Source: Pseudolabrys sp. (lineage in GTDB: Bacteria; Pseudomonadota; Alphaproteobacteria; Rhizobiales; Xanthobacteraceae). From it: a stretch of DNA of 64,000 nucleotides. The notes beneath the pieces are model-generated. The model did no database searches. It had not been told where the DNA came from and worked only from the letters and a program-made list of their open reading frames with translations. Below, piece after piece: positions 40,742 to 49,482 of this stretch. Made by a program: the position numbers and the translations under genes. Positions within the stretch are counted from its first letter, which is position 1. Each line of letters opens with the position of its first letter. The stretch lies in the NCBI GenBank assembly GCA_017849615.1, contig JAFIGS010000017.1, positions 248,001 through 312,000 on the forward strand, in the 5' to 3' direction.

Positions 40742-41515
40742 TTACAGCCCCTTCGGGTTGGTCATGAACTCTTCGATGATCTCCGGCGGCGCCTTGACGA
40801 ACTCGCCGGCGCGGCTGACGCCGACACCCGCCAGTTTGCGCAATTTCACCGCCAGTTCCGCCATTTTCATCGCGATCGGAATGCCGTTGATCACAGGCGC
40901 GCCGTCCACCGCGTGGCCGTGGATGGCCGAGAACAGCAGCATCGGAATGCCGCCGCCGGGGATCAGTACCTCGCAGCCGTCCGCGACCAGCGGTTTGGCC
41001 TGTTCGGCGAACAGGTCTTTCACCTCTTCGGCCAGCGCTTCGGACTCATAGGCGTTGAGAATCTGTCCCGGCTCGAACTGCATCGCATGAATGCCGGTGA
41101 CGCGATGGCCGAGGCCATATTTGGCGATCTGGTGACGAAACCACGGTATGTAGCGGGTATTGATGGTGACGATGCCGGCGCGCTGGCCGAGCTGGCAGCT
41201 ATACAACATCGAGGCTTCGCCAAGCGCCACCACCGGGATGTTCACAACTGAACGCGCTTCGTAGAGCCCGGCATCCTGGAAGTGGCCGATAACAAAAGCG
41301 TCGTAACCATCTCGCTCGGCGCGCACCGCGTTGCAGATGACCTCGCGGGCGCAGCGCATTTCGACGATCGGATGCGCATAGGAATCGTGCGGCGTAATGC
41401 CGTGCACCTCCACCTCGGTTCCCGGATCGACAATACTCTTCAGGTGGGCGCGGAGCCGGTCCCAATAGGTCTTGCCGTTCTCGTAGTCGACGTAGCTTTG
41501 ATACCAGATGCGCAT
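40742..41515 (-). CDS. Asp/Glu/hydantoin racemase-fold protein lacking both catalytic Cys
   Basis: A 257-residue protein recognisable by GHFQDAGLYEARSVVNIPVV, ALGEASMLYSCQLGQRAGIV and the C-terminal VADGCEVLIPGGGIPM. In hydantoin racemases the first block has ACFGDPG and the second LGCAGM; here the Cys positions are H78 and about G188, so two-base racemisation is not possible. It might be a decarboxylase, isomerase or binding protein of the same fold. It is divergent from a CoA ligase, with operator site 3 between them. Confidence 0.78.
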   Translation of the reverse strand: MRIWYQSYVDYENGKTYWDRLRAHLKSIVDPGTEVEVHGITPHDSYAHPIVEMRCAREVICNAVRAERDGYDAFVIGHFQDAGLYEARSVVNIPVVALGEASMLYSCQLGQRAGIVTINTRYIPWFRHQIAKYGLGHRVTGIHAMQFEPGQILNAYESEALAEEVKDLFAEQAKPLVADGCEVLIPGGGIPMLLFSAIHGHAVDGAPVINGIPIAMKMAELAVKLRKLAGVGVSRAGEFVKAPPEIIEEFMTNPKGL

Positions 41516-41569
41516 GATGCCTCCCGTGGCCCTGCCCGCCCTTGTGCGAATTCCGTTGCCGGTCCAAGA

Positions 41570-41587
41570 TATTTTAAGTTAGAAATA
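41570..41587. promoter_or_regulatory. Shared palindromic operator, site 3 (racemase-fold / CoA ligase divergent promoter)
   Basis: TATTTTAAGTTAGAAATA, extended by one matching base on each side. Left half TATTTTAA; inverted right half TATTTCTA. It is the only site serving two divergent starts, 54 nt from the racemase-fold ATG (41515) and 9 nt from the CoA ligase ATG (41597), so it probably controls both. Confidence 0.65.
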
Positions 41588-41596
41588 TTTTCCAGA

Positions 41597-43249
41597 ATGT
41601 CCATGACATCACAGCCGTTCTCGTCCGAGCCGAACCCCGCCGCCGCAGCGCTGGTGCGGCAATTGTCGCAGAGCTTCGCGCCGGGCGACCGCACGGTGCC
41701 GGCCATGCTGACGCGTCAGACGGCCCGGTATGGCGATAAGCCGCTCGTGATATTTGGCGGACAAACGTGGACTTATACGCGGACGCGCAATGAGGCCGCC
41801 GCGTTCGGCGCCACCCTGCTCGCGGCGGGCATCAAGCGCGGCGATCGCGTGGCGCTGATCTGCTCCAACCGCTTCGAATTCATGCGCGCCTTTCTCGGCT
41901 GCGCCTGGATCGGCGCCGTGTCCGTGCCGGTCAACACCGCCTCGCGCGGGCAGCAACTGCAGCACATCCTGACCAACTCGGCCGCCCGCCTTCTCATTAT
42001 CGAAAGTCAGTTCGCGGGCAATCTCGACCATCTCGATTTCAAAGCCCTGCCGCTCGAAATGCTGTGGACTATCGATGCCGAGAAGCCGCTTCAGGCCGGT
42101 GATACTGCGTCGCAGCCGATGCCGGAATCCAGCGACACCTGCGAGGCCGCCGCCATGCGTCCGCGCGACATGCTCACCATTCTCTACACCTCCGGCACGA
42201 CCGGGCCGTCGAAAGGCGTCTGCTGCCCGCACGCGCAGTATTTCTGGTGGGGCGCCAACACCGCGGCCCTGCTCAGCCTCGGCGGCGACGACAGGCTGCA
42301 ATCGACGCTACCCCTTTTCCACACCAATGCGCTCAACACCTTCTTCCAGGCGATGCTGATGGGCATCAGCGTTACCTATGAGAAGCGGTTTTCGGCGTCG
42401 GATTTCTATGCGGCGCTGACGCGCTCGCAGGCCAGCGCCACATATGTGCTCGGCGCCATGGTGCCCATCCTGCTGTCGCGGCCGCGCTCGCCCGAAGAGA
42501 GCGCCCATGGCGTCAAGGTCGCGCTGGCGCCCGGCGTTCCGGCACGCTTCCACGAGGAGTTCACGGCGCGGACCGGCATCCAACTCGTCGACGGCTGGGG
42601 CTCGACCGAAACCAATTTCGCCATCGGCACGACATGGGATCGGCAGCAGCCCGGCACCATGGGCACGGTGTTCGCCGGCTTCGAGGCGCGCGTCGTCGAC
42701 GCCGACGACAACACCGTTCCGGATGGCGAGCCCGGCGAATTGCTCGTTCGCGCAAACGAACCCTTCGCCTTCGCCACCGGGTACTTTGCCGCCCCGGAAA
42801 AGACCGTCGAAACCTGGCAGAATCTGTGGTTTCATACGGGCGACCGCGTCGTGCGCCAAAGCGACGGCTATTTCCGTTTCGTCGATCGCATCAAGGATGC
42901 GATCCGCCGGCGCGGCGAAAACATCTCGTCGTTCGAGGTCGAGCAGGTTCTGCTCAGCCACCCTGCGGTTGCGCTGGCCGCCGCCTTCCCGGTGCGTTCG
43001 TCTCTGGCCGAGGACGAAGTCATGATCGCCGCGGTTTTGCATCCGCAGCAGACGCTCGATCCGCTCGACCTGATCCGGTACTGCGAACCGCGCCTGCCCT
43101 ATTTCGCAGTGCCGCGTTACGTCGATATCGTTGACGCTCTGCCGACCACGGAAAACGGCAAGGTTCAGAAATACAAGCTGACCGAACGCGGCGTGGGCGC
43201 CGGGACCTGGGATCGCGAAGCCGCCGGCTATACAGTCAAGCGCACTTAA
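41597..43249 (+). CDS. AMP-forming acyl-CoA ligase (CaiC/carnitine-CoA ligase-like)
   Basis: A 550-residue adenylate-forming enzyme. Motifs in order: TILYTSGTTGPSKGV (P-loop), VDGWGSTETNFAIG, LWFHTGDRVVRQSDGYF (A5/A7), DRIKDAIRRRGENISSFEVE (hinge, A8) and the catalytic Lys block TTENGKVQKYKL. It activates a carboxylic acid with ATP and CoA. ATG 41597 or 41603 both fit; no clear ribosome binding site precedes either because the operator occupies the space. The frame stays open upstream only as antisense to the racemase-fold gene. Confidence 0.87.
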   Translation: MSMTSQPFSSEPNPAAAALVRQLSQSFAPGDRTVPAMLTRQTARYGDKPLVIFGGQTWTYTRTRNEAAAFGATLLAAGIKRGDRVALICSNRFEFMRAFLGCAWIGAVSVPVNTASRGQQLQHILTNSAARLLIIESQFAGNLDHLDFKALPLEMLWTIDAEKPLQAGDTASQPMPESSDTCEAAAMRPRDMLTILYTSGTTGPSKGVCCPHAQYFWWGANTAALLSLGGDDRLQSTLPLFHTNALNTFFQAMLMGISVTYEKRFSASDFYAALTRSQASATYVLGAMVPILLSRPRSPEESAHGVKVALAPGVPARFHEEFTARTGIQLVDGWGSTETNFAIGTTWDRQQPGTMGTVFAGFEARVVDADDNTVPDGEPGELLVRANEPFAFATGYFAAPEKTVETWQNLWFHTGDRVVRQSDGYFRFVDRIKDAIRRRGENISSFEVEQVLLSHPAVALAAAFPVRSSLAEDEVMIAAVLHPQQTLDPLDLIRYCEPRLPYFAVPRYVDIVDALPTTENGKVQKYKLTERGVGAGTWDREAAGYTVKRT

Positions 43250-43292
43250 AATCGCTTGCGACGCGGGCGCTTGTTGACTCGTCAAAACCGAT

Positions 43293-43310
43293 CATTTTAA
43301 GATTAAAATA
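43293..43310. promoter_or_regulatory. Shared palindromic operator, site 4 (Liv-type transporter operon)
   Basis: CATTTTAAGATTAAAATA; halves CATTTTAA and, inverted, TATTTTAA. It stands 183 nt upstream of the substrate-binding protein start and is followed by AATTGCCGG, as at site 5. A second, unrelated perfect palindrome, TTGACTCGTCAA, lies 8 bp before it at 43274-43285 and may bind another regulator. Confidence 0.65.
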
Positions 43311-43493
43311 ATTGCCGGCAGCGGCAAGCATGTGCGCAGGCGTGGACTGTTGTCCTTCGCCGCGAACTTGGCGCAGGACATGCATGTCGAGGCGGCATGA
43401 GAAGCAGACCGGGATTTCCGGCCGGCCTCTGACGGCGTGAATTCTTTCGACGTTTCGTGAACAAGCGACAGCACCAAGGGCAGGAAGATCACC

Positions 43494-44648
43494 ATGCGAA
43501 AACTCGTATTCGGCGTCTCAGCGTTTGCCGGTTTGCTTCTTGCATGTACGGCGCACGCGCAGGAGATCACGGTCGGCTTTGTGACATCGCTCAGCGGACC
43601 TGCTTCCTCGATCGGCATCAACTACGAAAAGGGCATGAACGCCGCCTACGCTTACAAGGACGAAGTGAGCGGCGTGAAGATCAAGCTGATCAAGCTTGAT
43701 GACGGCTCGGATCCCTCTCAGGCGACCAAGAACGCGCGCAAGCTTGTCGAGCAGGACAAGGTCGATGTGATGATCGGCACCTCGAGCGCGCCGGGCACGA
43801 ACGCGATGATGACCATCGCCAACGAATTGAAGGTGCCCTTCTTCGCGGTGTCGCCGGTCAATGTTCCGATCCCGGCCGACGGCCATCCGTGGGGCGTCAG
43901 CATGGTGCAGACGCCGCAACTGATGGTGAAGGTCATCGCCGACCGCATGCAGCGCGATGGCGTCAAATCGGTCGGCTTCATCGGCTTCTCCGACTCCTGG
44001 GGCGATCTCGTCTACAACGGCGCCAAGGCGGCCGAAGCCAATGGCGGACCCAAGGTTCTCACCAACGAGCGCTACGCGCGCACCGACACCTCCGTCACCG
44101 CGCAGGCCCTCAAGGTGGTCGCGGCGAAGCCGGAAGGCTTCCTCAATGGCGGCTCCGCAACGCAGGCTGCATTGCCGCTCCTCGAACTGCGCAAGCTCGG
44201 CTTCAAGGGCCCGTTCTTCGGCACGCCGTCGCTGCTCAACCGCGACTTCGTCCGTATCGGCGGCAAGGCCGCCGATGGCACGCAGGTGTCGGCCGGCCCG
44301 GTTGTCGTGACCAGCCAGCTCCCGAATGATCACTTCGCCAAGAAGATCGGCACCGCCTTCCACGAATCGTTCAAGAAGGTGAATGGCGGCGAAGCCGATG
44401 ACGGCTTCTCCGGCTATGCCTTCGACGGCTGGGTCGTTTTCCTCGAGGCCGCCAAGGTCGCGCTGACCAAGGCCAAGCCCGGCACGCAGGAATTCCGGCA
44501 GGCGCTGATGGATGCGATCTACGCCAACAAGAACGTCGCCGGCACCCATGCCATCTACAACTTCACGCCGAAGTCCTATTTCGGTGTCGATGAGCGCAGC
44601 CTCGTCGTGGTGAAGCTCGCCGACGGCAAGTGGGTCTACCAGCCCTAA
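43494..44648 (+). CDS. Periplasmic substrate-binding protein, Liv type (Sec-exported)
   Basis: A 384-residue type I binding protein. The N-terminus RKLVFGVSAFAGLLLACTAHAQ is a Sec signal peptide cleaved after AHA; the mature part begins QEITVGFVTSLSGPASSIGI. MIGTSSAPGTNAMMTIANEL and FIGFSDSWGDLVYNGAK are ligand-lobe blocks. In contrast to the Tat-exported homologue at 25.8-27.1 kb, it uses Sec. HAAT proteins in similar settings bind aromatic acids; with a Rieske operon under the same operator, the ligand is probably the pathway substrate. Confidence 0.9.
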   Translation: MRKLVFGVSAFAGLLLACTAHAQEITVGFVTSLSGPASSIGINYEKGMNAAYAYKDEVSGVKIKLIKLDDGSDPSQATKNARKLVEQDKVDVMIGTSSAPGTNAMMTIANELKVPFFAVSPVNVPIPADGHPWGVSMVQTPQLMVKVIADRMQRDGVKSVGFIGFSDSWGDLVYNGAKAAEANGGPKVLTNERYARTDTSVTAQALKVVAAKPEGFLNGGSATQAALPLLELRKLGFKGPFFGTPSLLNRDFVRIGGKAADGTQVSAGPVVVTSQLPNDHFAKKIGTAFHESFKKVNGGEADDGFSGYAFDGWVVFLEAAKVALTKAKPGTQEFRQALMDAIYANKNVAGTHAIYNFTPKSYFGVDERSLVVVKLADGKWVYQP

Positions 44649-44687
44649 GCAACGAACCCTCTATCGCGGCGATTTGAGCACATCACC

Positions 44688-45731
44688 ATGAACGCACAGA
44701 TCGCCGCGATATTGGCCATTGATGGCATCGCCTCGGGCGCCATCTATGTCCTGATCGCCATCGGCTTCGTCCTGATCTTCGCGGTCACGCGGATCATCTT
44801 CGTCCCGTTCGGCGACATCACCGCCTTCACCGCGCTGACGCTGGCCAGCCTGGAAAACAAGCAAATGCCGGGTACGGTCGGCATGGTCGCCGTGCTCGCC
44901 GTTATGGCCACGTTGATGGAAGTCTTCAGCCTGTGGCGCAAGGGCGCGCTCGGCAAGATTCCGGCCGCCCTCTTCTTCTATCTGGCGCTCCCGCTCATAC
45001 CGGCCGCCATCGCCTGGGCAACCGCCGGCACGCTGCTGCCGACGCCGCTGCGCCTGCTGCTCACCGTCGCCGTCATCCTGCCGATCGCGCCGCTGCTCAA
45101 CCGCATCGTCTATCAGCCGATTGCGGATGCGACCGTGCTGCTGCTGCTGATCGTATCGGTGGCGCTGCATTTCGCCATGAGCGGCCTCGGCCTGTTGTTC
45201 TTCGGCCCGGAAGGCGTGCGCACCCAGAGCCTCGTCGATTTCACCACCTTCATCGCCGGCACGCCGGTCTCCGGCCAAGCCATGCTGATCCTGGGTTCGG
45301 CGATCTTCTTCAGCTTCCTGCTCTACCTGTTCTTCAACTTCACGCTTTACGGCAAGGCGCTGCACGCCACCGCGATCAACCGCACGGGCGCGCGCCTCAT
45401 GGGTATCCGCCCGCAGCAGGCCTGCACCATAGCCTTCCTGCTCGGCTCGGTTCTCGCCGCCGTGTCCGGCATTCTGATCGCGCCGGTCAACACCATCTTC
45501 TACGACTCCGGCTTCCTGATCGGTCTCAAATCGTTCGTCGGCGCCATCATCGGCGGCATGGTGAGTTTCCCGGTCACGGCGATCGGCTCGATGTTCGTCG
45601 GCATCCTCGAGGGCTTCGCCGCGTTCCTGAGCAGCCCGTTCAAGGACGTGATCGTGTTCTCGATCCTGATCCCCGTCCTGCTGTGGCGGTCCTACACGCT
45701 GGTACACGCCGAGGAAGAGGACGAGGAATGA
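44688..45731 (+). CDS. ABC transporter permease, LivH family
   Basis: A 347-residue inner-membrane permease; IDGIASGAIYVLIAIGFVLI, GSVLAAVSGILIAPVNTIFY and KSFVGAIIGGMVSFPVTAIG match LivH. It is longer than usual because of an extra segment at about residues 70-120 (MATLMEVFSLWRKGALGKIP) carrying additional hydrophobic stretches. Forty nt separate it from the binding protein, and the stop overlaps the next start by ATGA. Confidence 0.88.
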   Translation: MNAQIAAILAIDGIASGAIYVLIAIGFVLIFAVTRIIFVPFGDITAFTALTLASLENKQMPGTVGMVAVLAVMATLMEVFSLWRKGALGKIPAALFFYLALPLIPAAIAWATAGTLLPTPLRLLLTVAVILPIAPLLNRIVYQPIADATVLLLLIVSVALHFAMSGLGLLFFGPEGVRTQSLVDFTTFIAGTPVSGQAMLILGSAIFFSFLLYLFFNFTLYGKALHATAINRTGARLMGIRPQQACTIAFLLGSVLAAVSGILIAPVNTIFYDSGFLIGLKSFVGAIIGGMVSFPVTAIGSMFVGILEGFAAFLSSPFKDVIVFSILIPVLLWRSYTLVHAEEEDEE

Positions 45732-47497
45732 GCCGCCAGATCACCATCGCGATCGGCGCCGTCGCGCTCCTCGCGCTGCTCGGGGCGCCGCTCTACCTCG
45801 CGCCGTTCTCGATCACGCTGCTCAACTATATAGGCGTCTACTCGCTGGTCGCGCTCGGCCTCGTCCTGCTGACCGGCAATGCGGGCATGGTGTCGTTCGG
45901 CCAGGCTTCCTTCATGGGCGTTGCCGCCTACGCCACGGCATGGACCTCGTCGGTCATGGGCTTCTCGCCATGGCTCGGCCTGATCCTGGCGCTGGTCGCG
46001 ACCGGGCTCATCGCCGCCATTCTCGGCGCGGTGACCTTGCGTCTCGGTGGTCACTTCCTGTCGCTGAGCACGATCGCCTGGGGCCTCGCGATCTATTTCA
46101 GCTTCGGCAACATCCCGGGGCTGGGCGCATTTGACGGCCTCTCGTCCCTGCCGCCGATCTCGATCGGCGGCATCGCGCTCGTGGACAGCGGGCAGATCTT
46201 CTACATGATCTGGGGCACGCTGCTGCTGACGATGCTGGCCATTCACAATCTGCTCGACTCCCGCGTCGGCCGCGCGCTGCGGGCGCTGCGCGGCGGCAAC
46301 ACGCTGGTGGAATCGCTCGGCGTCAACGCGCTGCAGATCCGCCTCGTCACCTTTGTCATCGCCGCGCTGTGCGCCGCCTTGTCCGGATGGCTCTACGCGC
46401 ATATGGGCCGCTTCGTTTCCCCGACGCCGTTCGACGTCACCATGAGCATCATCTTCCTGATGATGGCGATGATCGGCGGCTCCGGCTACCTGCTCGGCGC
46501 CGTTCTCGGCGCGGCCATCATCATCCTGCTCAAGAACGGCATCCAGGACGTGCTGCCGAAGATCGCGCCCGGCTCGTCCGGCCAGCTCGAAGTCGTGGTC
46601 TTCGCTTCCCTGTTCATCCTGTTCCTGCAGCGTGCGCGCAACGGCATCGTGCCTTTCATCGCGCAGTGGATTCCCGAACCCCGCCGCGAGCGGCCACCGC
46701 AGGCCGAGCTGCTGCCACGCCAGCCGCAACCGGCGAAGGAAACCGCTCTCATGCAGGTCGACGCGGTGACCCGCCGCTTCGGCGGCCTGATCGCGGTCAA
46801 CGATGTCAGCTTCGATGTCCGCGCCGGCGAGATCCTGGCGCTGATCGGCCCGAACGGCGCCGGCAAGACCACGATGTTCAATGTCATCACCGGCGCGCTG
46901 CGTCCCAGCGCCGGGCGCATCACCTTCGCCGGCAAGGACATCACCGGCGCCAACGCCGCGAAGATCGCCGCCGCCGGCATCGCCCGCACCTTCCAGCACG
47001 TCAAGCTGCGGCCGAAGATGACGCTGATCGACAACGTGCTGCTCGGCACCTATGGCCGCACCAAGGCCGGCTTCATCAGGAGCGCGCTGCGCCTCGATCG
47101 CGCCGAGGAAGCCCGCGCGCGCCACGAGGCGATGAGGCAGCTCGAACGCGTCGGCCTCGGCGACCGCCCTTACGAACTCGCCGGCAACCTGCCGCTCGGC
47201 AATCAGCGCGTTCTTGAAATCGCCCGCGCGCTCGCCGCCGACCCGGTTCTGCTGGTGCTCGACGAGCCGGCCGCCGGCCTGCGCCGTCAGGAGAAGCTGG
47301 CGCTCGCCGAACTGCTGCGCACCTTGCGCGCCGAGGGCCTCACCATCCTGCTCGTCGAGCACGACATGGACTTCGTGATGGGTCTCGTCGACCGCATCGT
47401 CGTCATGGAGTTCGGCTGCAAGCTGTGCGAGGGCGAGCCGGCCAAGGTGCGCGCCGACGCTCGCGTACAGGAAGCCTATCTCGGAGGCGTCGCCTGA
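45728..47497 (+). CDS. LivM-LivG fusion: ABC permease joined to its ATPase
   Basis: A 589-residue fusion. Residues ~1-320 are a LivM permease (FGQASFMGVAAYATAW, RALRGGNTLVESLGVNALQI, GGSGYLLGAVLGAA); after a linker (EPRRERPPQAELLPRQPQP), residues ~340-589 are a LivG ATPase with Walker A GPNGAGKTTMFNVITGAL, Q-loop GIARTFQHVKL, signature LPLGNQRVLEIARALAADP and Walker B LLVLDEPAAGL. The fusion is known in alphaproteobacteria. ATG 45728 overlaps LivH; the open frame upstream is LivH read-through. Confidence 0.9.
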   Translation: MSRQITIAIGAVALLALLGAPLYLAPFSITLLNYIGVYSLVALGLVLLTGNAGMVSFGQASFMGVAAYATAWTSSVMGFSPWLGLILALVATGLIAAILGAVTLRLGGHFLSLSTIAWGLAIYFSFGNIPGLGAFDGLSSLPPISIGGIALVDSGQIFYMIWGTLLLTMLAIHNLLDSRVGRALRALRGGNTLVESLGVNALQIRLVTFVIAALCAALSGWLYAHMGRFVSPTPFDVTMSIIFLMMAMIGGSGYLLGAVLGAAIIILLKNGIQDVLPKIAPGSSGQLEVVVFASLFILFLQRARNGIVPFIAQWIPEPRRERPPQAELLPRQPQPAKETALMQVDAVTRRFGGLIAVNDVSFDVRAGEILALIGPNGAGKTTMFNVITGALRPSAGRITFAGKDITGANAAKIAAAGIARTFQHVKLRPKMTLIDNVLLGTYGRTKAGFIRSALRLDRAEEARARHEAMRQLERVGLGDRPYELAGNLPLGNQRVLEIARALAADPVLLVLDEPAAGLRRQEKLALAELLRTLRAEGLTILLVEHDMDFVMGLVDRIVVMEFGCKLCEGEPAKVRADARVQEAYLGGVA

Positions 47498-48219
47498 TGG
47501 CCCTGCTCTCCATCCAGAACGTCAGCGTCAGCTACGGCAAGGCCGAAGCCGTGCGCAACGTGTCACTCGAGGTCGATCGCGGCCAGATCGTCACCGTGAT
47601 TGGCCCCAACGGCGCCGGCAAGACCAGCCTCCTGACCAGCGTCATTGGCATGATCCCCGCCGCCGGCCGCGTCATCTTCGACGGCACCGACATCACCGCG
47701 CTGCCGACCGAAGACCGCATCGAAATGGGCTTCTGCCTGGTGCCGGAGCGGCGCGAGCTGTTCGCCGACATGTCCGTCTACGACAACCTGCTGCTTGGCG
47801 CCTATACGCGCCGCGACGGCTCGGCGGCGATCAAGGCGTCGATGGAGGAAGTCTATGGCCGCTTCCCGCGCCTTCGCGAGCGCCGCGCGCAGAAGGCCGG
47901 CACATTGTCCGGCGGCGAGCGGCAGATGCTCGCGCTCGGCCGCGCGCTGATGGCCAAGCCGAAGCTGCTGATGCTCGACGAGCCGAGCCTTGGTCTTGCG
48001 CCGCTCATCACCCGCGAAATCTTCAAGATCATCGCCTCGCTGCATGAGACCGGCGTGTCGATCCTGCTGGTCGAGCAGAATGCGCGCGCTGCGCTCGAAA
48101 CTGCCGGCTTCGGCTATGTCATGGAGACCGGCGAGATCGTGCACTCCGGCTCGTCCGCAACGCTCATCGACGATCCGCGTTTGATCTCCACCTATCTTGG
48201 CGGCGGCGCCAGTCACTGA
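47497..48219 (+). CDS. ABC transporter ATP-binding protein, LivF family
   Basis: A 240-residue ATPase: Walker A GPNGAGKTSLLTSVIG, GFCLVPERRELFADMSVYDN, signature LSGGERQMLALGRALMAKP, Walker B LLMLDEPSLGLAP, H-loop LLVEQNARAALE. ATG 47497 shares one base with the stop of the LivM-LivG gene (TGATG). It completes the second Liv importer. Confidence 0.9.
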   Translation: MALLSIQNVSVSYGKAEAVRNVSLEVDRGQIVTVIGPNGAGKTSLLTSVIGMIPAAGRVIFDGTDITALPTEDRIEMGFCLVPERRELFADMSVYDNLLLGAYTRRDGSAAIKASMEEVYGRFPRLRERRAQKAGTLSGGERQMLALGRALMAKPKLLMLDEPSLGLAPLITREIFKIIASLHETGVSILLVEQNARAALETAGFGYVMETGEIVHSGSSATLIDDPRLISTYLGGGASH

Positions 48220-48269
48220 TCGCCCCGGTCGCGGCCGGGGCGATGCCCGATCGACCATGCGAGGGCTCC

Positions 48270-49478
48270 ATGACCGACATCTCGATCCCTTACGGCGCCT
48301 ATTGGGCAAGTCCCTTCGCCAAGTGGCAGGGCTCGCTGGCGCATCTGCATTCGCTGCGCCTTGCCGCGCATGTGACTAGGCACGCGCTCGCCAAGCGCAA
48401 CATCGCGCCGGACGTCTTCGACTTCGGCGTATTCGGCACCACGGTGCCGCAGAAAGGCGCGTTCTATGGCCTGCCCTGGCTGATGGGCGAGGCCGGCGCC
48501 GAACATGTCGGCGGCCCGACCATCAACCAGGCCTGCGCCACCGGCGTTCGCATCATGGAAGCGGCGACCTCGGAGATCGCCGCCGGCCGCGCCAAAGTCG
48601 CGCTGGCGGTCGCCGGCGATCGCACCTCGAACGGCCCGCACATCTATTATCCGTCGCCCAACGCCGCCGGCGGCACCGGCGAGCACGAAAACTGGGTGCT
48701 CGATAATTTCATGCGCGATCCTTACGCCAAACTGGCGATGGTCGAGACCGCCGAGAATGTCGCGCGCAAGCACAATGTCGGCACCGCCGAGCAGAACGCC
48801 GTCACCATGCGCCGCTACGAGCAATATGCCGAGGCGACCGCGAATGACTCGGCCTTCCTGCGCCGCTTCATGGAACTGCCCTTCGAGGTGCCGGACGAGC
48901 GCTTCGCCAAGACCGTCGGCCAGCTCAAGGGCGACGAAGGCGTGCACCCCACCACGGCCGACAAGCTCGCGGCGCTCAAGCCGGTGATGCCGGGCGGCAC
49001 CGTCACCTACGGCACGCAGACCCATCCCGCCGACGGCATGGCCGCCATCGTCATCACCACCGCCGAGCGCGCTTGCGACCTGTCCAGCGATCCCGATATC
49101 GACATCCGCATCCTCAGCTTCGGCCAGGCCCGCGTCGATCGCGGCTACATGCCGGAAGCGCCGGTGCCGGCGGCGCGCGCCGCGCTCGACCGCGCCGGCA
49201 TCGCCGCGTCCGATCTCGCCGCGATCAAGTCGCACAACCCGTTCGTCATCAACGACATCGTTTTCGCCCGCCACTTCAATCTCGACGTCATGGGCATGAA
49301 CAATTACGGCTGCTCGCTGGTCTGGGGCCATCCGCAAGGCCCGACCGGCGTGCGCGGCGTCATCGAACTGATCGAGGAGTTGGTGATGCGCGGCGGCGGC
49401 CTCGGCCTGTTCCAGGGCTGCGCCGCCGGCGACACCGCCATGGCCGTCGTGCTGTCCGTCACCGACCGGCGGCGCTGA
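48270..49478 (+). CDS. Thiolase / acetyl-CoA acetyltransferase family
   Basis: A 402-residue thiolase with intact catalytic residues: C89 in NQACATGVRIMEAA, His in WGHPQGPTG, and the second Cys in GLFQGCAAGDTA. It can therefore cleave or form 3-ketoacyl-CoA, unlike the thiolase-fold gene at 36.7 kb. GAGGG lies 5 bases before ATG 48270; an earlier ATG at 48243 is less likely. It sits 50 bp after LivF in the same operon. Confidence 0.88.
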   Translation: MTDISIPYGAYWASPFAKWQGSLAHLHSLRLAAHVTRHALAKRNIAPDVFDFGVFGTTVPQKGAFYGLPWLMGEAGAEHVGGPTINQACATGVRIMEAATSEIAAGRAKVALAVAGDRTSNGPHIYYPSPNAAGGTGEHENWVLDNFMRDPYAKLAMVETAENVARKHNVGTAEQNAVTMRRYEQYAEATANDSAFLRRFMELPFEVPDERFAKTVGQLKGDEGVHPTTADKLAALKPVMPGGTVTYGTQTHPADGMAAIVITTAERACDLSSDPDIDIRILSFGQARVDRGYMPEAPVPAARAALDRAGIAASDLAAIKSHNPFVINDIVFARHFNLDVMGMNNYGCSLVWGHPQGPTGVRGVIELIEELVMRGGGLGLFQGCAAGDTAMAVVLSVTDRRR

Positions 49479-49482
49479 TCCC

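Noticed and set aside
45692-47362. Long minus-strand frame opposite the LivM-LivG fusion
   Set aside because: Highly charged, low-complexity translation with no family features; typical antisense shadow.
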